A stretch of 64,000 nucleotides of DNA from JAMXLO01 sp963818775. Its GTDB lineage: Bacteria > Pseudomonadota > Alphaproteobacteria > Acetobacterales > Acetobacteraceae. The notes under the pieces were generated by a model that saw only the letters and a program-made list of their open reading frames with translations, had not been told where the DNA came from and searched no databases. The DNA is taken from contig CAWFUF010000023.1 in assembly GCA_963818775.1 (NCBI GenBank), positions 220,192-284,191 on the forward strand, read 5' to 3'. Made by a program: the position numbers and the translations under genes. Numbering within the stretch: position 1 is the first letter of the stretch; each line of letters starts with the position of its first letter. Positions 27,824-36,182 of the stretch are shown here, piece by piece.

Positions 27824-28885
27824 TCAGCGGTTCACCAGAACGTTCGCCGGATCGGCGGCGAGCTCGCCGCGTTCGACGCGCTTCACCACGTGGGTCAGCA
27901 TCGCATGAGTCGGCGCCGGCACGCCGATTTCGGCACCTTTCTCGGCAATGAAGCCATTCATGAACTCGATCTCGGTGCGCCGCCCCTTCGCCATGTCCTG
28001 CGCCATCGACGGCCGCTGCAGATCGCTGCGCGCAGCCGCGTTGGTGCCCGCCAGCATCAGCGCCTCGATCTCCGCCAGCGCGTCACGCTTGCCCTCCGAC
28101 GCCAGCGCCAGCTTCTCGGGCTCAAGCGCACCGATCTTGCCCAGGGTGAACCCGAGCGCCTGACCGACCCTCACCAACTCGCCGCCCAACCGGATGCAAA
28201 CTCGCCGAATCGCGTCGTGGCTGTCACGGGCATTGCCGCCGAGACCGGTGGCGGCCGAGACCCCATTGCGCATGCCGTTGACGCACAGCTTGGTCCAGCG
28301 CTCCCCCCACAGATTGTCGGTGGCATGTGCGGTATCGATGCCGTCCAGCATCTCGGCCAGTTCCTCGATCCGGCGCGAGACACGGCCATGAGGCTCGCCG
28401 ACGTGGAACGATACGACATTGGGGTTCTTCAGCATGGTTCGACGGACATGGCCTGGCTCGAACAACTCCACGCCCACACCGCCGCCGACCACGCAGCCGA
28501 CGGTGCGACCCCAGCCTACCACGGCTGCGATGCGCTCTTCGTTTATGCAATTCTGTGACGACACCACGAAGCCGCCCGGCGACAGGTACTGGCGGATCAG
28601 GCGCGCCGCCCACACCGTGTCGTAGGATTTCACCGCGATGAAGGCGATGTCGATCGGCTTCTGCTTCGCCAACTCCTGCGCGTCTGTGATGTGCATGGCA
28701 TTGACACGGACGGTACGGTTCTCCGCCTCGGTCATGCCGTAAAGGTGCATGCCTTCGGCGCGCATTGCCTCGATGTGTGCAGGCCATGGATCAATCAGCG
28801 TGACATCGTGGCCAAGCGCCGTCAGGTTCGCACCGATATAGCCGCCGATCGCACCGGCACCGACGAAGGCGATGCGTTTGGCCAT
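27824..28885 (-). CDS. ketopantoate reductase (PanE/ApbA) family protein
   Basis: An NAD(P)-dependent dehydrogenase of 353 residues from MAKRIAFVGAGAIGGYIGAN at 28885, carrying the dinucleotide motif GAGAIGG. Other family features are FIAVKSYDT, NCINEERIAAVVG and the Lys/Asn region WTKLCVNGMRNGVSA, with the C-terminal RRTEIEFMNGFIAEKGAEIGVPAP. Length exceeds housekeeping PanE (about 300), so it may be a paralogue acting on another 2-keto acid; the neighbouring hydratase makes a catabolic role possible (inference). The ATG-side frame extends upstream into the oxidoreductase gene, and that start is rejected. Confidence 0.83.
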   Translation of the reverse strand: MAKRIAFVGAGAIGGYIGANLTALGHDVTLIDPWPAHIEAMRAEGMHLYGMTEAENRTVRVNAMHITDAQELAKQKPIDIAFIAVKSYDTVWAARLIRQYLSPGGFVVSSQNCINEERIAAVVGWGRTVGCVVGGGVGVELFEPGHVRRTMLKNPNVVSFHVGEPHGRVSRRIEELAEMLDGIDTAHATDNLWGERWTKLCVNGMRNGVSAATGLGGNARDSHDAIRRVCIRLGGELVRVGQALGFTLGKIGALEPEKLALASEGKRDALAEIEALMLAGTNAAARSDLQRPSMAQDMAKGRRTEIEFMNGFIAEKGAEIGVPAPTHAMLTHVVKRVERGELAADPANVLVNR

Positions 28886-28901
28886 TCCCGTTGGTTCCCT
28901 C

Positions 28902-30983
28902 TCATTCAGAGGCGAGCGGCATCTCCGCAACCGCAGAGCGCAGCCACACCGATGTATCGTGAAACACCGCGCCACCCATCGGTGGGGCCGGATCGTCACT
29001 GGTCAGCGCATTGATTCCGATGCCGCCTTCGAATGCCGCATTCGGCCATACACTCTCCGCGACCACGATACCGGGCTGCAGACCGTCGAACAGGTGCGCG
29101 TGAAGCACAACTTCGCCACGCATGTTGCCGAGCCTTACGCGATCGCCATCCGCGATACCGAGCCGCGCCGCATCCACGGGGTGCAGCAGGACAGTCGGCC
29201 GCCCCTCGCGCTTCCGCGATGTCGGCGTCTCGCTGAAGGAGGTGTTGAGGAACTGCCGCGCCGGAGCCGTCACCATGCGGAACGGATGATCGGCTGTGGC
29301 TTCATCGATCGCCGGCATGTAGTCGGGCAGCACAGGCATGCGTGCCCAATCCGGACCAATCGCACGCCAGTCCGGTGCAAAATGGAAGCGCTTGTCGGGC
29401 TGCGGAAAGCCATTGTGGAAATGCGCCTCGGCGAACGGTGGCGCGACGTCGATCCAATGCCGCTCCAGCACGGTCCGCGCATCCGGCCAGCCGGAGACAC
29501 GCAGGGTTTCGTCGATGATCTCCATCGCACTCATCTCGAAGCCACGATGGTTCGCTCCCAGTCTCACCGCGAGACCCTGAAGCACTGCATGGTTCGATCG
29601 GCACTCGCCGGGGGGCTCGATCAGCTTCGCACCGATCTGGATGTGGCTGTGTCCGCCGGCCTGATACAGATCATCGTGCTCCATGAACATCGTTGCTGGC
29701 AGAACGATATCAGCCAGCAATGCGGTTTCAGTCATGAACTGCTCGTGCACAGCGACAAACAGGTCGTCGCGTAGGAAGCCGCGGCGCACGCGATTGGTGT
29801 CCGGCGCCACTGTCGCGGGATTGCTGTTCTGGATCAGCATTGCGTGCACCGGTGAGCCGCCACAGAGCGCCTCGCGGTCGCCGGTGAGCACGCTGGCAAG
29901 CCGGCTCATGTCGAGAGTGCGTGTATTGGGATCGATCGCGTCCAGGCCCTCGATGAGTGTCTTGTCCCAGTTGCAGATGCTACGGTAACTCCACAGCGCG
30001 CCGGCGCCCTCGTGCTGCCATTTGCCGGTGACCGTCGGCAGGCAGGTTACCGCATGCATCGACGCGGCACCGTTGCGCGAACGCGCGAAGCCGTAGCCGA
30101 TGCGTATATACGCGCGCTGGGTTTCGCAGTACAGCGCGGCGAATTCCTCGATCTGCGACACCGGCAGGCCGGTGATCGCGGCCGCCCACTCAGGCGAACG
30201 CACCGCGAGATGTGCCTCGAGCCCGGCTGGACAGTCGGAAAAACTGGCCAGGTAGTCGCGATCGGCGTAGCCATCCCGGAACGCGACGTGCATCACCGCG
30301 CAGGCCAGCGCGGCGTCCGTCCCAGGCCGCAAAGCCAGATGCGTATCGGCGATGGCCGCCGTTCCGGTGCGATACGGATCGACCACCACAAGCTTCGCAC
30401 CACGCTCCTTCCGCGCGCGCATGATATGCGTCATCACGTTGACCTGTGTGGCGACCGGATTGCCGCCCCACATCACGATGAGGTCGGAGCGCGCCATTTC
30501 GCGCGGGTCCGGTCCTGTGAAACGGCCGACACCAGCCATCCAGCCGGCCTGGCAGATCGAGGTGCAGATGGTATTTGCCTGACGGGAATAGCGCATGACG
30601 TGGCGCAGCCGGTTGATGCCGTCGCGCTGCACAAGGCCCATCGTACCGGCATAATAATAAGGCCAAACCGCCTCGGCGCCATGCAGACTGGCCGTTTTAA
30701 TGAACGCCTCCGCCACGCGATCGAGCGCTTCGTCCCAGGACATTGCACGGAACTGCCCCGACCCCTTCGGTCCCGTGCGCAGCAGCGGCCGCGTCACGCG
30801 GTCGGGATGGTGGATCCGTTCGGCATAGCGCGCGACCTTGGCGCAGACCACGCCGGACGTGTAGCTGTTGGCTTCCGCCCCACGCACCGAACCTATGCGC
30901 TTGCCGTCAAGCACTTCAATCTCCAGGGCGCAGGTTGAGGGGCAGTCGTGCGGGCAGGCGGAGTGACGAATCTCACGTTGCAT
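28902..30983 (-). CDS. molybdopterin-dependent oxidoreductase with N-terminal 4Fe-4S site
   Basis: A 693-residue member of the DMSO reductase superfamily. The N-terminus has the iron-sulfur motif ACPHDCPSTC with a further VCAKV cysteine. The middle shows WPYYYAGTMGLVQRD, CQAGWMAGVGRF, MWGGNPVATQVN and VVDPYRTGTAA (bis-MGD binding). The C-terminal domain has FLNTSFSETPTSRKREGRP and HPVDAARLGIADGDRVRL. No Tat signal is visible, so a cytoplasmic enzyme is likely. Substrate cannot be inferred. It reads toward the PanE-like gene 16 bp away and divergently from the peptide transporter. Confidence 0.9.
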   Translation of the reverse strand: MQREIRHSACPHDCPSTCALEIEVLDGKRIGSVRGAEANSYTSGVVCAKVARYAERIHHPDRVTRPLLRTGPKGSGQFRAMSWDEALDRVAEAFIKTASLHGAEAVWPYYYAGTMGLVQRDGINRLRHVMRYSRQANTICTSICQAGWMAGVGRFTGPDPREMARSDLIVMWGGNPVATQVNVMTHIMRARKERGAKLVVVDPYRTGTAAIADTHLALRPGTDAALACAVMHVAFRDGYADRDYLASFSDCPAGLEAHLAVRSPEWAAAITGLPVSQIEEFAALYCETQRAYIRIGYGFARSRNGAASMHAVTCLPTVTGKWQHEGAGALWSYRSICNWDKTLIEGLDAIDPNTRTLDMSRLASVLTGDREALCGGSPVHAMLIQNSNPATVAPDTNRVRRGFLRDDLFVAVHEQFMTETALLADIVLPATMFMEHDDLYQAGGHSHIQIGAKLIEPPGECRSNHAVLQGLAVRLGANHRGFEMSAMEIIDETLRVSGWPDARTVLERHWIDVAPPFAEAHFHNGFPQPDKRFHFAPDWRAIGPDWARMPVLPDYMPAIDEATADHPFRMVTAPARQFLNTSFSETPTSRKREGRPTVLLHPVDAARLGIADGDRVRLGNMRGEVVLHAHLFDGLQPGIVVAESVWPNAAFEGGIGINALTSDDPAPPMGGAVFHDTSVWLRSAVAEMPLASE

Positions 30984-31053
30984 GGGGCGGAGCCTAGCGC
31001 CTGCCGCGCAGGCTTGGCAAAGTAGCGATAATCAGGCTCCCGGGAGATACACC
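30984..31053. promoter_or_regulatory. divergent intergenic region with a short palindrome
   Basis: Seventy bases separate the oxidoreductase and the transporter starts. A perfect GCCTGC/GCAGGC inverted repeat with a CGC loop lies near 31000-31014, and GATAAT occurs near 31027. The palindrome could be an operator for the divergent pair; this is inference only. Confidence 0.3.
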
Positions 31054-32652
31054 ATGCTGACGAGACGCACCCTGCTGGCCAGCTCGGCTGCCACCGTCGC
31101 TGCGCCGGCCGTTCTGACCGAGGCGCGTGCGGCCACGCCCAAGGGTGTCGCGGTCATGGCCAAGCAGATCGACGACATCGTCAGCTTCGATCCAGCCGAG
31201 TCCTACGAGTTCACCAATGGCGAGGTGGATGCCAACTGCTACCGACGGCTGATACGGCCGGACCTGGACGATGCGACCAAGATCGAAGGCGACCTGGCCG
31301 AAAAGTGGGACGTCAGCAAGGACGGCCTGACCTTCACCTTCAATTTGCGCCGCGACGCCAAATTCAATTCCGGCAATCCAGTGACGGCGCATGACGCTGC
31401 TTTCAGTCTGCATCGCGTGGTCAAGCTGAACAAAACACCAGGATTCATCGTCACGCAGTTCGGGTTCAACCCAGACAACGTAGAAAAGGCGATCCGCGCG
31501 CTGGACGACTACACACTTGAGATGAAGCTGCCCGAGGAAGCCGAGGCCACGAGCTTCGTGCTGTATTGCCTGAGCGCCAATGTCGGCAGCGTGGTGGACA
31601 TGAAGACGGTCATGGCAAACCAGGCCAACGGCGACCTCGGCAATGGCTGGCTCAAGACGCGCACCGCCGGGGCCGGCCCGTACAAGCTGACCGAATGGGC
31701 GGCGAGCGATCACGTGATCATCGACACCAACCCGCACGCGGAGGAAAAGGCGCTGATGCGACGGATCGTGCTGCGCCACGTCGGTGATGCATCAGCACAG
31801 CTACTTCTGCTGCAGAAGGGCGACGTGGACATAGCGCGCGACCTCGGCTCCGACCAACTGAAGTCGCTCGCCGGCGACAAGAACCTGACGGTCACATCGG
31901 CGCCACAAGGCACCTCGATGTACATCGCGATGAACCAGGCAATGCCGGAGCTGCAGAAGGTGCAGGTGCATCAGGCGATCAAATGGGCAATCGACTACGA
32001 TGCAATTGCCGAGAACATCACGCCGAACACCTGGAGCGTCTGCCAGGCATTCCTTCCCGATGCGCTGCCAGGTGCGCTGAAGAGTACACCGTTCAAGAAG
32101 GATGTGGCGAAGGCGAAGCAATTATTGGCCGAAGCGGGTCTGGGCAGCGGATTTTCGGTCACGATGGACTACATTTCCGCTTCGCCCCACTCAGATATTG
32201 CGCAGGCCATCCAGGCGGATTTGGCATCGGTTGGCATCAAAGTGACGCTGCAGCCGGGCGACCAGAAGCAGGTGATCACCAAGACGCGCGCGCGACAGCA
32301 CCAGTTGGCGATGCTCTATTGGGGCACCGACTATTTCGATCCGAATTCAAACTGTCAGGCGTGGTGCGAAAATCCCGATGACTCGGACCAGAGCAAACTC
32401 AAAATCCTCGCCTGGCGCAGCCATTTCGCGGACAAGGAACTGACGAGCGAATCACAGGCTGCTGTGCGTGAACTGGACCCGGCCAAGCGCATTGCGCTGT
32501 ACCACACGATCCAGCAGCAGTTCATGGATCGCGCACCGTTCGCCATGCTGCTCCAGCGCAATGCCGTAGCGGTGCTTGGCAAGGGCGTGTCGGGCTTCAA
32601 GGTGGGACCGATGCCCGACTACACGCACTACTCAAAGATTACCAAGGCGTGA
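31054..32652 (+). CDS. peptide ABC transporter substrate-binding protein (DppA/OppA class)
   Basis: The periplasmic receptor of the following importer. From ATG 31054 the protein is 532 residues. It starts with a Tat-like signal (TRRTLLASSAATVAAPAV, cleavage near EARAA). The SBP family 5 body follows: DLAEKWDVSKDGLTFTFNLR, HDAAFSLHRVV, MYIAMNQAMPELQKVQVHQA and YWGTDYFDPNSNCQAW. Family 5 proteins bind peptides, nickel, or other small solutes; the linked hydrolase suggests a peptide or acylated substrate (inference). Its stop overlaps the first permease start. Confidence 0.92.
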   Translation: MLTRRTLLASSAATVAAPAVLTEARAATPKGVAVMAKQIDDIVSFDPAESYEFTNGEVDANCYRRLIRPDLDDATKIEGDLAEKWDVSKDGLTFTFNLRRDAKFNSGNPVTAHDAAFSLHRVVKLNKTPGFIVTQFGFNPDNVEKAIRALDDYTLEMKLPEEAEATSFVLYCLSANVGSVVDMKTVMANQANGDLGNGWLKTRTAGAGPYKLTEWAASDHVIIDTNPHAEEKALMRRIVLRHVGDASAQLLLLQKGDVDIARDLGSDQLKSLAGDKNLTVTSAPQGTSMYIAMNQAMPELQKVQVHQAIKWAIDYDAIAENITPNTWSVCQAFLPDALPGALKSTPFKKDVAKAKQLLAEAGLGSGFSVTMDYISASPHSDIAQAIQADLASVGIKVTLQPGDQKQVITKTRARQHQLAMLYWGTDYFDPNSNCQAWCENPDDSDQSKLKILAWRSHFADKELTSESQAAVRELDPAKRIALYHTIQQQFMDRAPFAMLLQRNAVAVLGKGVSGFKVGPMPDYTHYSKITKA

Positions 32653-33662
32653 GAGGTCGACTCCAGATGCTGGCGAGCAGTTTCGCCAGCGTCCCTCTCA
32701 CGTTGTTCGGCCTGACGCTGGTCACGTTCCTGATCGGACGGGTAATGCCGATCGACCCGATTATCGCGATTGCCGGAGATCACGCCCCGCCCGACGTGAT
32801 CGCTGCGGTACGCGAGCAGCTTGGACTGGACAAGCCGTTGCTGGTGCAGTTCTGGATCTATCTGGTCAATCTGGCCCACGGCGATCTCGGGCGTTCGGTC
32901 ATGACCTCGCACCCGGTCACCGAGGATATCGCGCAATACTTTCCTGCCACGCTGGAGCTTGCGACGACGGCGATCACCATCGCCATCATCATCGGCATTC
33001 CGCTGGGCGTAATCGCCGCGGCGCGACAAGGCTCACGGTTCGATCATGCAGTGCGGGTGGTGAGTCTGGCCGGACAATCGGTCCCGGTGTTCGTGCTCGC
33101 CCTGCTGTGCCTGCTCGTATTTTACGTGAAGCTTGGCATAGCACCTGGTACGGGACAGCTTGACGTGGCGTACGAAGGTCTCGTGCCACGCGTCACCGGC
33201 ATGCTTGTGATCAATTCGGTCATCGCCGGCGACTGGGATTCGTTCTGGGACGCGCTGGCGCATCTGGCGCAACCAGCTCTGGTGCTGGCGTACTTCTCAA
33301 TGGCCTACATCACGCGCATGACGCGCGCCTTCATGATTGAAGCGCTGTCCGGCGAGTACATCATCACGGCGCGCGCAAAGGGCCTGTCGGCAACGCGTAT
33401 CCTGTGGCGGCACGCGTTCGGCAACATCGCGGTACGTCTGGTAACGGTGCTGGCACTGGCCTACGCCGGACTTCTCGAAGGCGCGGTAATTACCGAAACG
33501 GTATTTTCCTGGCCTGGTCTGGGGCTTTATCTCACGGTATCGCTTTTGAACGCCGACATGAATGCGGTACTTGGCGCCACGCTGGTGGTCGGGCTTGTCT
33601 ACCTGGTCCTGAACCTGCTGGCCGACTTGCTGTACCGTCTGCTCGACCCGCGCGTCGCATGA
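32649..33662 (+). CDS. ABC transporter permease (DppB class)
   Basis: The first inner-membrane subunit of the importer, 337 residues, about six membrane segments. It opens with LTLFGLTLVTFLIGRVMPIDP and carries LVNLAHGDLGRSVMTSHPV. The EAA-loop region is MIEALSGEYIITARAKGLSATRILWRHAFGN, cited here as GEYIITARAKGLSATRI. The chosen GTG start overlaps the upstream stop (GTGA), fitting coupling; an ATG six codons later (32667) has a better-spaced GAGAGG and is a fair alternative. Confidence 0.92.
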   Translation: MRGRLQMLASSFASVPLTLFGLTLVTFLIGRVMPIDPIIAIAGDHAPPDVIAAVREQLGLDKPLLVQFWIYLVNLAHGDLGRSVMTSHPVTEDIAQYFPATLELATTAITIAIIIGIPLGVIAAARQGSRFDHAVRVVSLAGQSVPVFVLALLCLLVFYVKLGIAPGTGQLDVAYEGLVPRVTGMLVINSVIAGDWDSFWDALAHLAQPALVLAYFSMAYITRMTRAFMIEALSGEYIITARAKGLSATRILWRHAFGNIAVRLVTVLALAYAGLLEGAVITETVFSWPGLGLYLTVSLLNADMNAVLGATLVVGLVYLVLNLLADLLYRLLDPRVA

Positions 33663-34561
33663 GCGGTGTCCTGTCACGCGAATGGTTGCTGAGCGAGACG
33701 CCGGCGTCGCGTGCGCACGCTGCGTGGGTACGGCGATATCGCGGCTGGCTGCAATTCCGTGCCAATGGCCTGGCGATGGTAGGTCTGGTGACGGTCGCAA
33801 TCATGATTGTCGCCTCACTCGCCGCGCCGTTGCTCGCGTGGCAGAACCCCAGCGCTCAGGATCTCGCGGGGCGTCTGGCGCCGCCATCGTTTGCGCATTG
33901 GCTCGGTACGGACGAGCTGGGCCGCGACATCTACGCTCGCATCCTGTACGGCGGGCGCGTGACGCTTGGCATGGTGGTGGCGGTCGTTCTGTTGGTGGCA
34001 CCGATAGGGCTGGCGGTGGGTAGCGTTGCCGGTTACCTCGGTGGATTGGCAGACCGCGTGCTGATGCGCGTAACGGACGTATTTCTGGCATTTCCGCGGC
34101 TGGTTCTCGCGCTCGCTTTTGTCGCAGCGTTGAAGCCTGGCATCACCAGTGCGATCATCGCGATCGCGTTGACTGCGTGGCCGCCTTATGCGCGGCTGGC
34201 GCGCGCCGATACATTGACCGTGCGAGGCACCGACTTCATCGCCGCCGTGCGACTGACCGGCGCGACGAGCGGTCGCATCATCCTCCGCCACATCATGCCG
34301 CTATGCATGTCCAGCGTGATCGTACGTATGACGTTGGATATGAGCGGCATCATTCTGACCGCGGCGGCGCTCGGTTTTCTCGGCATGGGCGCACAGCCGC
34401 CGATGCCGGAATGGGGAACGATGATTGCATCGTCGCGGGCATTCATCCTGGATCAGTGGTGGGTACCGACGATCCCGGGCATCGCCATCTTCGTCGCGTC
34501 GCTGGCGTTCAATCTATTGGGCGACGGGATGCGCGACGTGCTGGATCCGCGTCAGCGATAG
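33659..34561 (+). CDS. ABC transporter permease (DppC class)
   Basis: The second permease, 300 residues, from the ATG that overlaps the previous stop (ATGA at 33659-33662). It has an N-terminal DppC-type segment (RFRANGLAMVGLVTVAIM-like), the LGTDELGRDIYARILYGGRV signature, and the EAA loop VRGTDFIAAVRLTGATSGRI. An upstream in-frame extension lies inside the other permease and is rejected. It ends directly against the next start, with no spacer. Confidence 0.92.
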   Translation: MSGVLSREWLLSETPASRAHAAWVRRYRGWLQFRANGLAMVGLVTVAIMIVASLAAPLLAWQNPSAQDLAGRLAPPSFAHWLGTDELGRDIYARILYGGRVTLGMVVAVVLLVAPIGLAVGSVAGYLGGLADRVLMRVTDVFLAFPRLVLALAFVAALKPGITSAIIAIALTAWPPYARLARADTLTVRGTDFIAAVRLTGATSGRIILRHIMPLCMSSVIVRMTLDMSGIILTAAALGFLGMGAQPPMPEWGTMIASSRAFILDQWWVPTIPGIAIFVASLAFNLLGDGMRDVLDPRQR

Positions 34562-35392
34562 ATGCTGGTCGAGATCCGCAACCTTCGGATCCAGTTTCCC
34601 ACCGCCACCGGTCTGTCCGACGCCGTTCGCAACGTGTCCCTTACTCTCGGCCAGGAGAAACTTGGCATTGTGGGCGAATCCGGTTCAGGCAAGTCCCTGA
34701 CGGCGCGCTCGATCCTGCGGCTGCTGCCATCCAATGCCGTCGTCACTGCCGAGAAACTGACATTCGACAACATCGACGTGCTGCGTGCCGATGAGACAGC
34801 ACTCCGACGGATCCGTGGTGCACGCGCCGGGCTTATTCTGCAGGACCCGAAATTTTCGCTCAACCCCGTGATGACCGCTGGCGCCCAGATCGCCGAGGCG
34901 TGGCGTGTGCATCGGGGCGGCGGCCGGAGGCTGGCTGGACAGGCGGCGATCGACCTGCTGGCACAAGTGCAGATTCGCGATCCGGAACGCGTGGCGGGCG
35001 CCTATCCACACGAACTTTCGGGTGGCATGGGACAACGGGTGATGATCGCGATGATGCTGGCGCCTGATCCGGAATTGCTGATCGCGGACGAACCGACCAG
35101 TGCCCTCGATGCCAGCGTGCAGGCGGAGATCCTGCGTCTGATCGAGGACCTGGTGTCGCGTCGTGGCATGGGCCTGATCCTTATAAGCCACGACCTCCCG
35201 CTGGTTTCGCATTTCTGCGACCGTGTCGCTGTTATGTACGCCGGCCGCGTGGTCGAGGAACTCGCTGCTTCCGATCTGACGCGCGCACGACATCCGTATA
35301 CACGTGGTCTGCTGGAGTGCCTGCCGACGCTAAGCCATCGGCAGAAGCGACTCGCAGTGATGCAGCGCGATCCGTCGTGGCTGGAGACATGA
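34562..35392 (+). CDS. ABC transporter ATP-binding protein (DppD class)
   Basis: The first ATPase of the importer, 276 residues. Walker A is GESGSGKSLTARSIL, the signature is LSGGMGQRVMIAMML, Walker B is ELLIADEPTSALDASVQ, and the switch is LILISHDLPLVSHF. The C-terminus has the oligopeptide-type tail with HPYTRGLLECLP. Its stop overlaps the next ATP-binding gene (ATGA at 35389-35392). Confidence 0.93.
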   Translation: MLVEIRNLRIQFPTATGLSDAVRNVSLTLGQEKLGIVGESGSGKSLTARSILRLLPSNAVVTAEKLTFDNIDVLRADETALRRIRGARAGLILQDPKFSLNPVMTAGAQIAEAWRVHRGGGRRLAGQAAIDLLAQVQIRDPERVAGAYPHELSGGMGQRVMIAMMLAPDPELLIADEPTSALDASVQAEILRLIEDLVSRRGMGLILISHDLPLVSHFCDRVAVMYAGRVVEELAASDLTRARHPYTRGLLECLPTLSHRQKRLAVMQRDPSWLET

Positions 35393-36138
35393 TAGAGGTC
35401 GGTGGTCTCTCGGTTCGCTTCGGCCGCATGGAGGCGGTGAAGTCCGTTTCGTTCAGCGTGGCGCGTGGCGAGAGCTTTGGTCTGGTGGGCGAATCGGGTT
35501 CCGGCAAATCGACCGTGTTGCGCGCGATATCGGGGCTCAACCCGCTCTGGACTGGCCGAATGTCGATTGACGGCCAGACACTTGCACCGGGACGCTCGAA
35601 GGAATTCTATCGTCACGTGCAGATGGTCTTTCAGGACCCATACGGTTCGTTGCACCCGCGTCAGACGGTGGATCGTCTGTTGTCTGAGCCGCTGTTGGTG
35701 CATGGCATGGACAATGTCGAGCGACGTATCCTGCGAGGTCTCAATGAAGTGGCGCTGCCGCCCTTGGTGCGTTTTCGTTATCCGCATCAATTGTCTGGCG
35801 GGCAGCGCCAGCGCGTGGCGATCGCGCGCGCCTTGATGGCGGAACCGCAGGTGCTGCTGCTCGACGAGCCGACGAGCGCGCTCGATGTTTCGGTGCAGGC
35901 CGAGGTGCTGAACCTGCTGGCGGATCTGCAGCAGGCGCACGGGCTTACCTACATCCTGGTCAGTCACAACCTCGCAGTGGTTGCGCATCTGTGCTTGCGC
36001 ATCGGTGTCATGGTAGCGGGAGAGCTGGTGGAGCTGCTGTCGGCGGACGACCTGCGCGCGGGCCGCACCCGTCATCCGCACACGGCATCTCTGCGCGCAC
36101 TCAGCATCGAACTGGAAGAACCGGAGACCAATCCATGA
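35389..36138 (+). CDS. ABC transporter ATP-binding protein (DppF class)
   Basis: The second ATPase, 249 residues, from MIEVGGLSVRFGRMEAVKSV at 35389. Walker A is GESGSGKSTVLRAIS, the Q-loop VFQDPYGSLHPRQ, the signature LSGGQRQRVAIARAL, Walker B VLLLDEPTSALDVSVQ. It is short at its C-terminus but includes HPHTASLRALSIE. Its stop overlaps a 15-codon ORF that bridges to the next hydrolase gene. Confidence 0.92.
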   Translation: MIEVGGLSVRFGRMEAVKSVSFSVARGESFGLVGESGSGKSTVLRAISGLNPLWTGRMSIDGQTLAPGRSKEFYRHVQMVFQDPYGSLHPRQTVDRLLSEPLLVHGMDNVERRILRGLNEVALPPLVRFRYPHQLSGGQRQRVAIARALMAEPQVLLLDEPTSALDVSVQAEVLNLLADLQQAHGLTYILVSHNLAVVAHLCLRIGVMVAGELVELLSADDLRAGRTRHPHTASLRALSIELEEPETNP

Positions 36139-36182
36139 CGGACGATTTGGGCGTGCTGACGCGGCGCTTGGTAGCATCGTAA
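36135..36182 (+). CDS. 15-residue bridging mini-ORF
   Basis: An ATG at 36135 overlaps the DppF stop (ATGA) and reads MTDDLGVLTRRLVAS, ending with a TAA whose last base begins the next gene's ATG (TAATG at 36180-36184). No family is recognisable at this size. The exact overlaps at both ends suggest it keeps ribosomes moving from DppF to the hydrolase, or is the scar of a deleted gene. Whether a peptide accumulates is unknown. Confidence 0.4.
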   Translation: MTDDLGVLTRRLVAS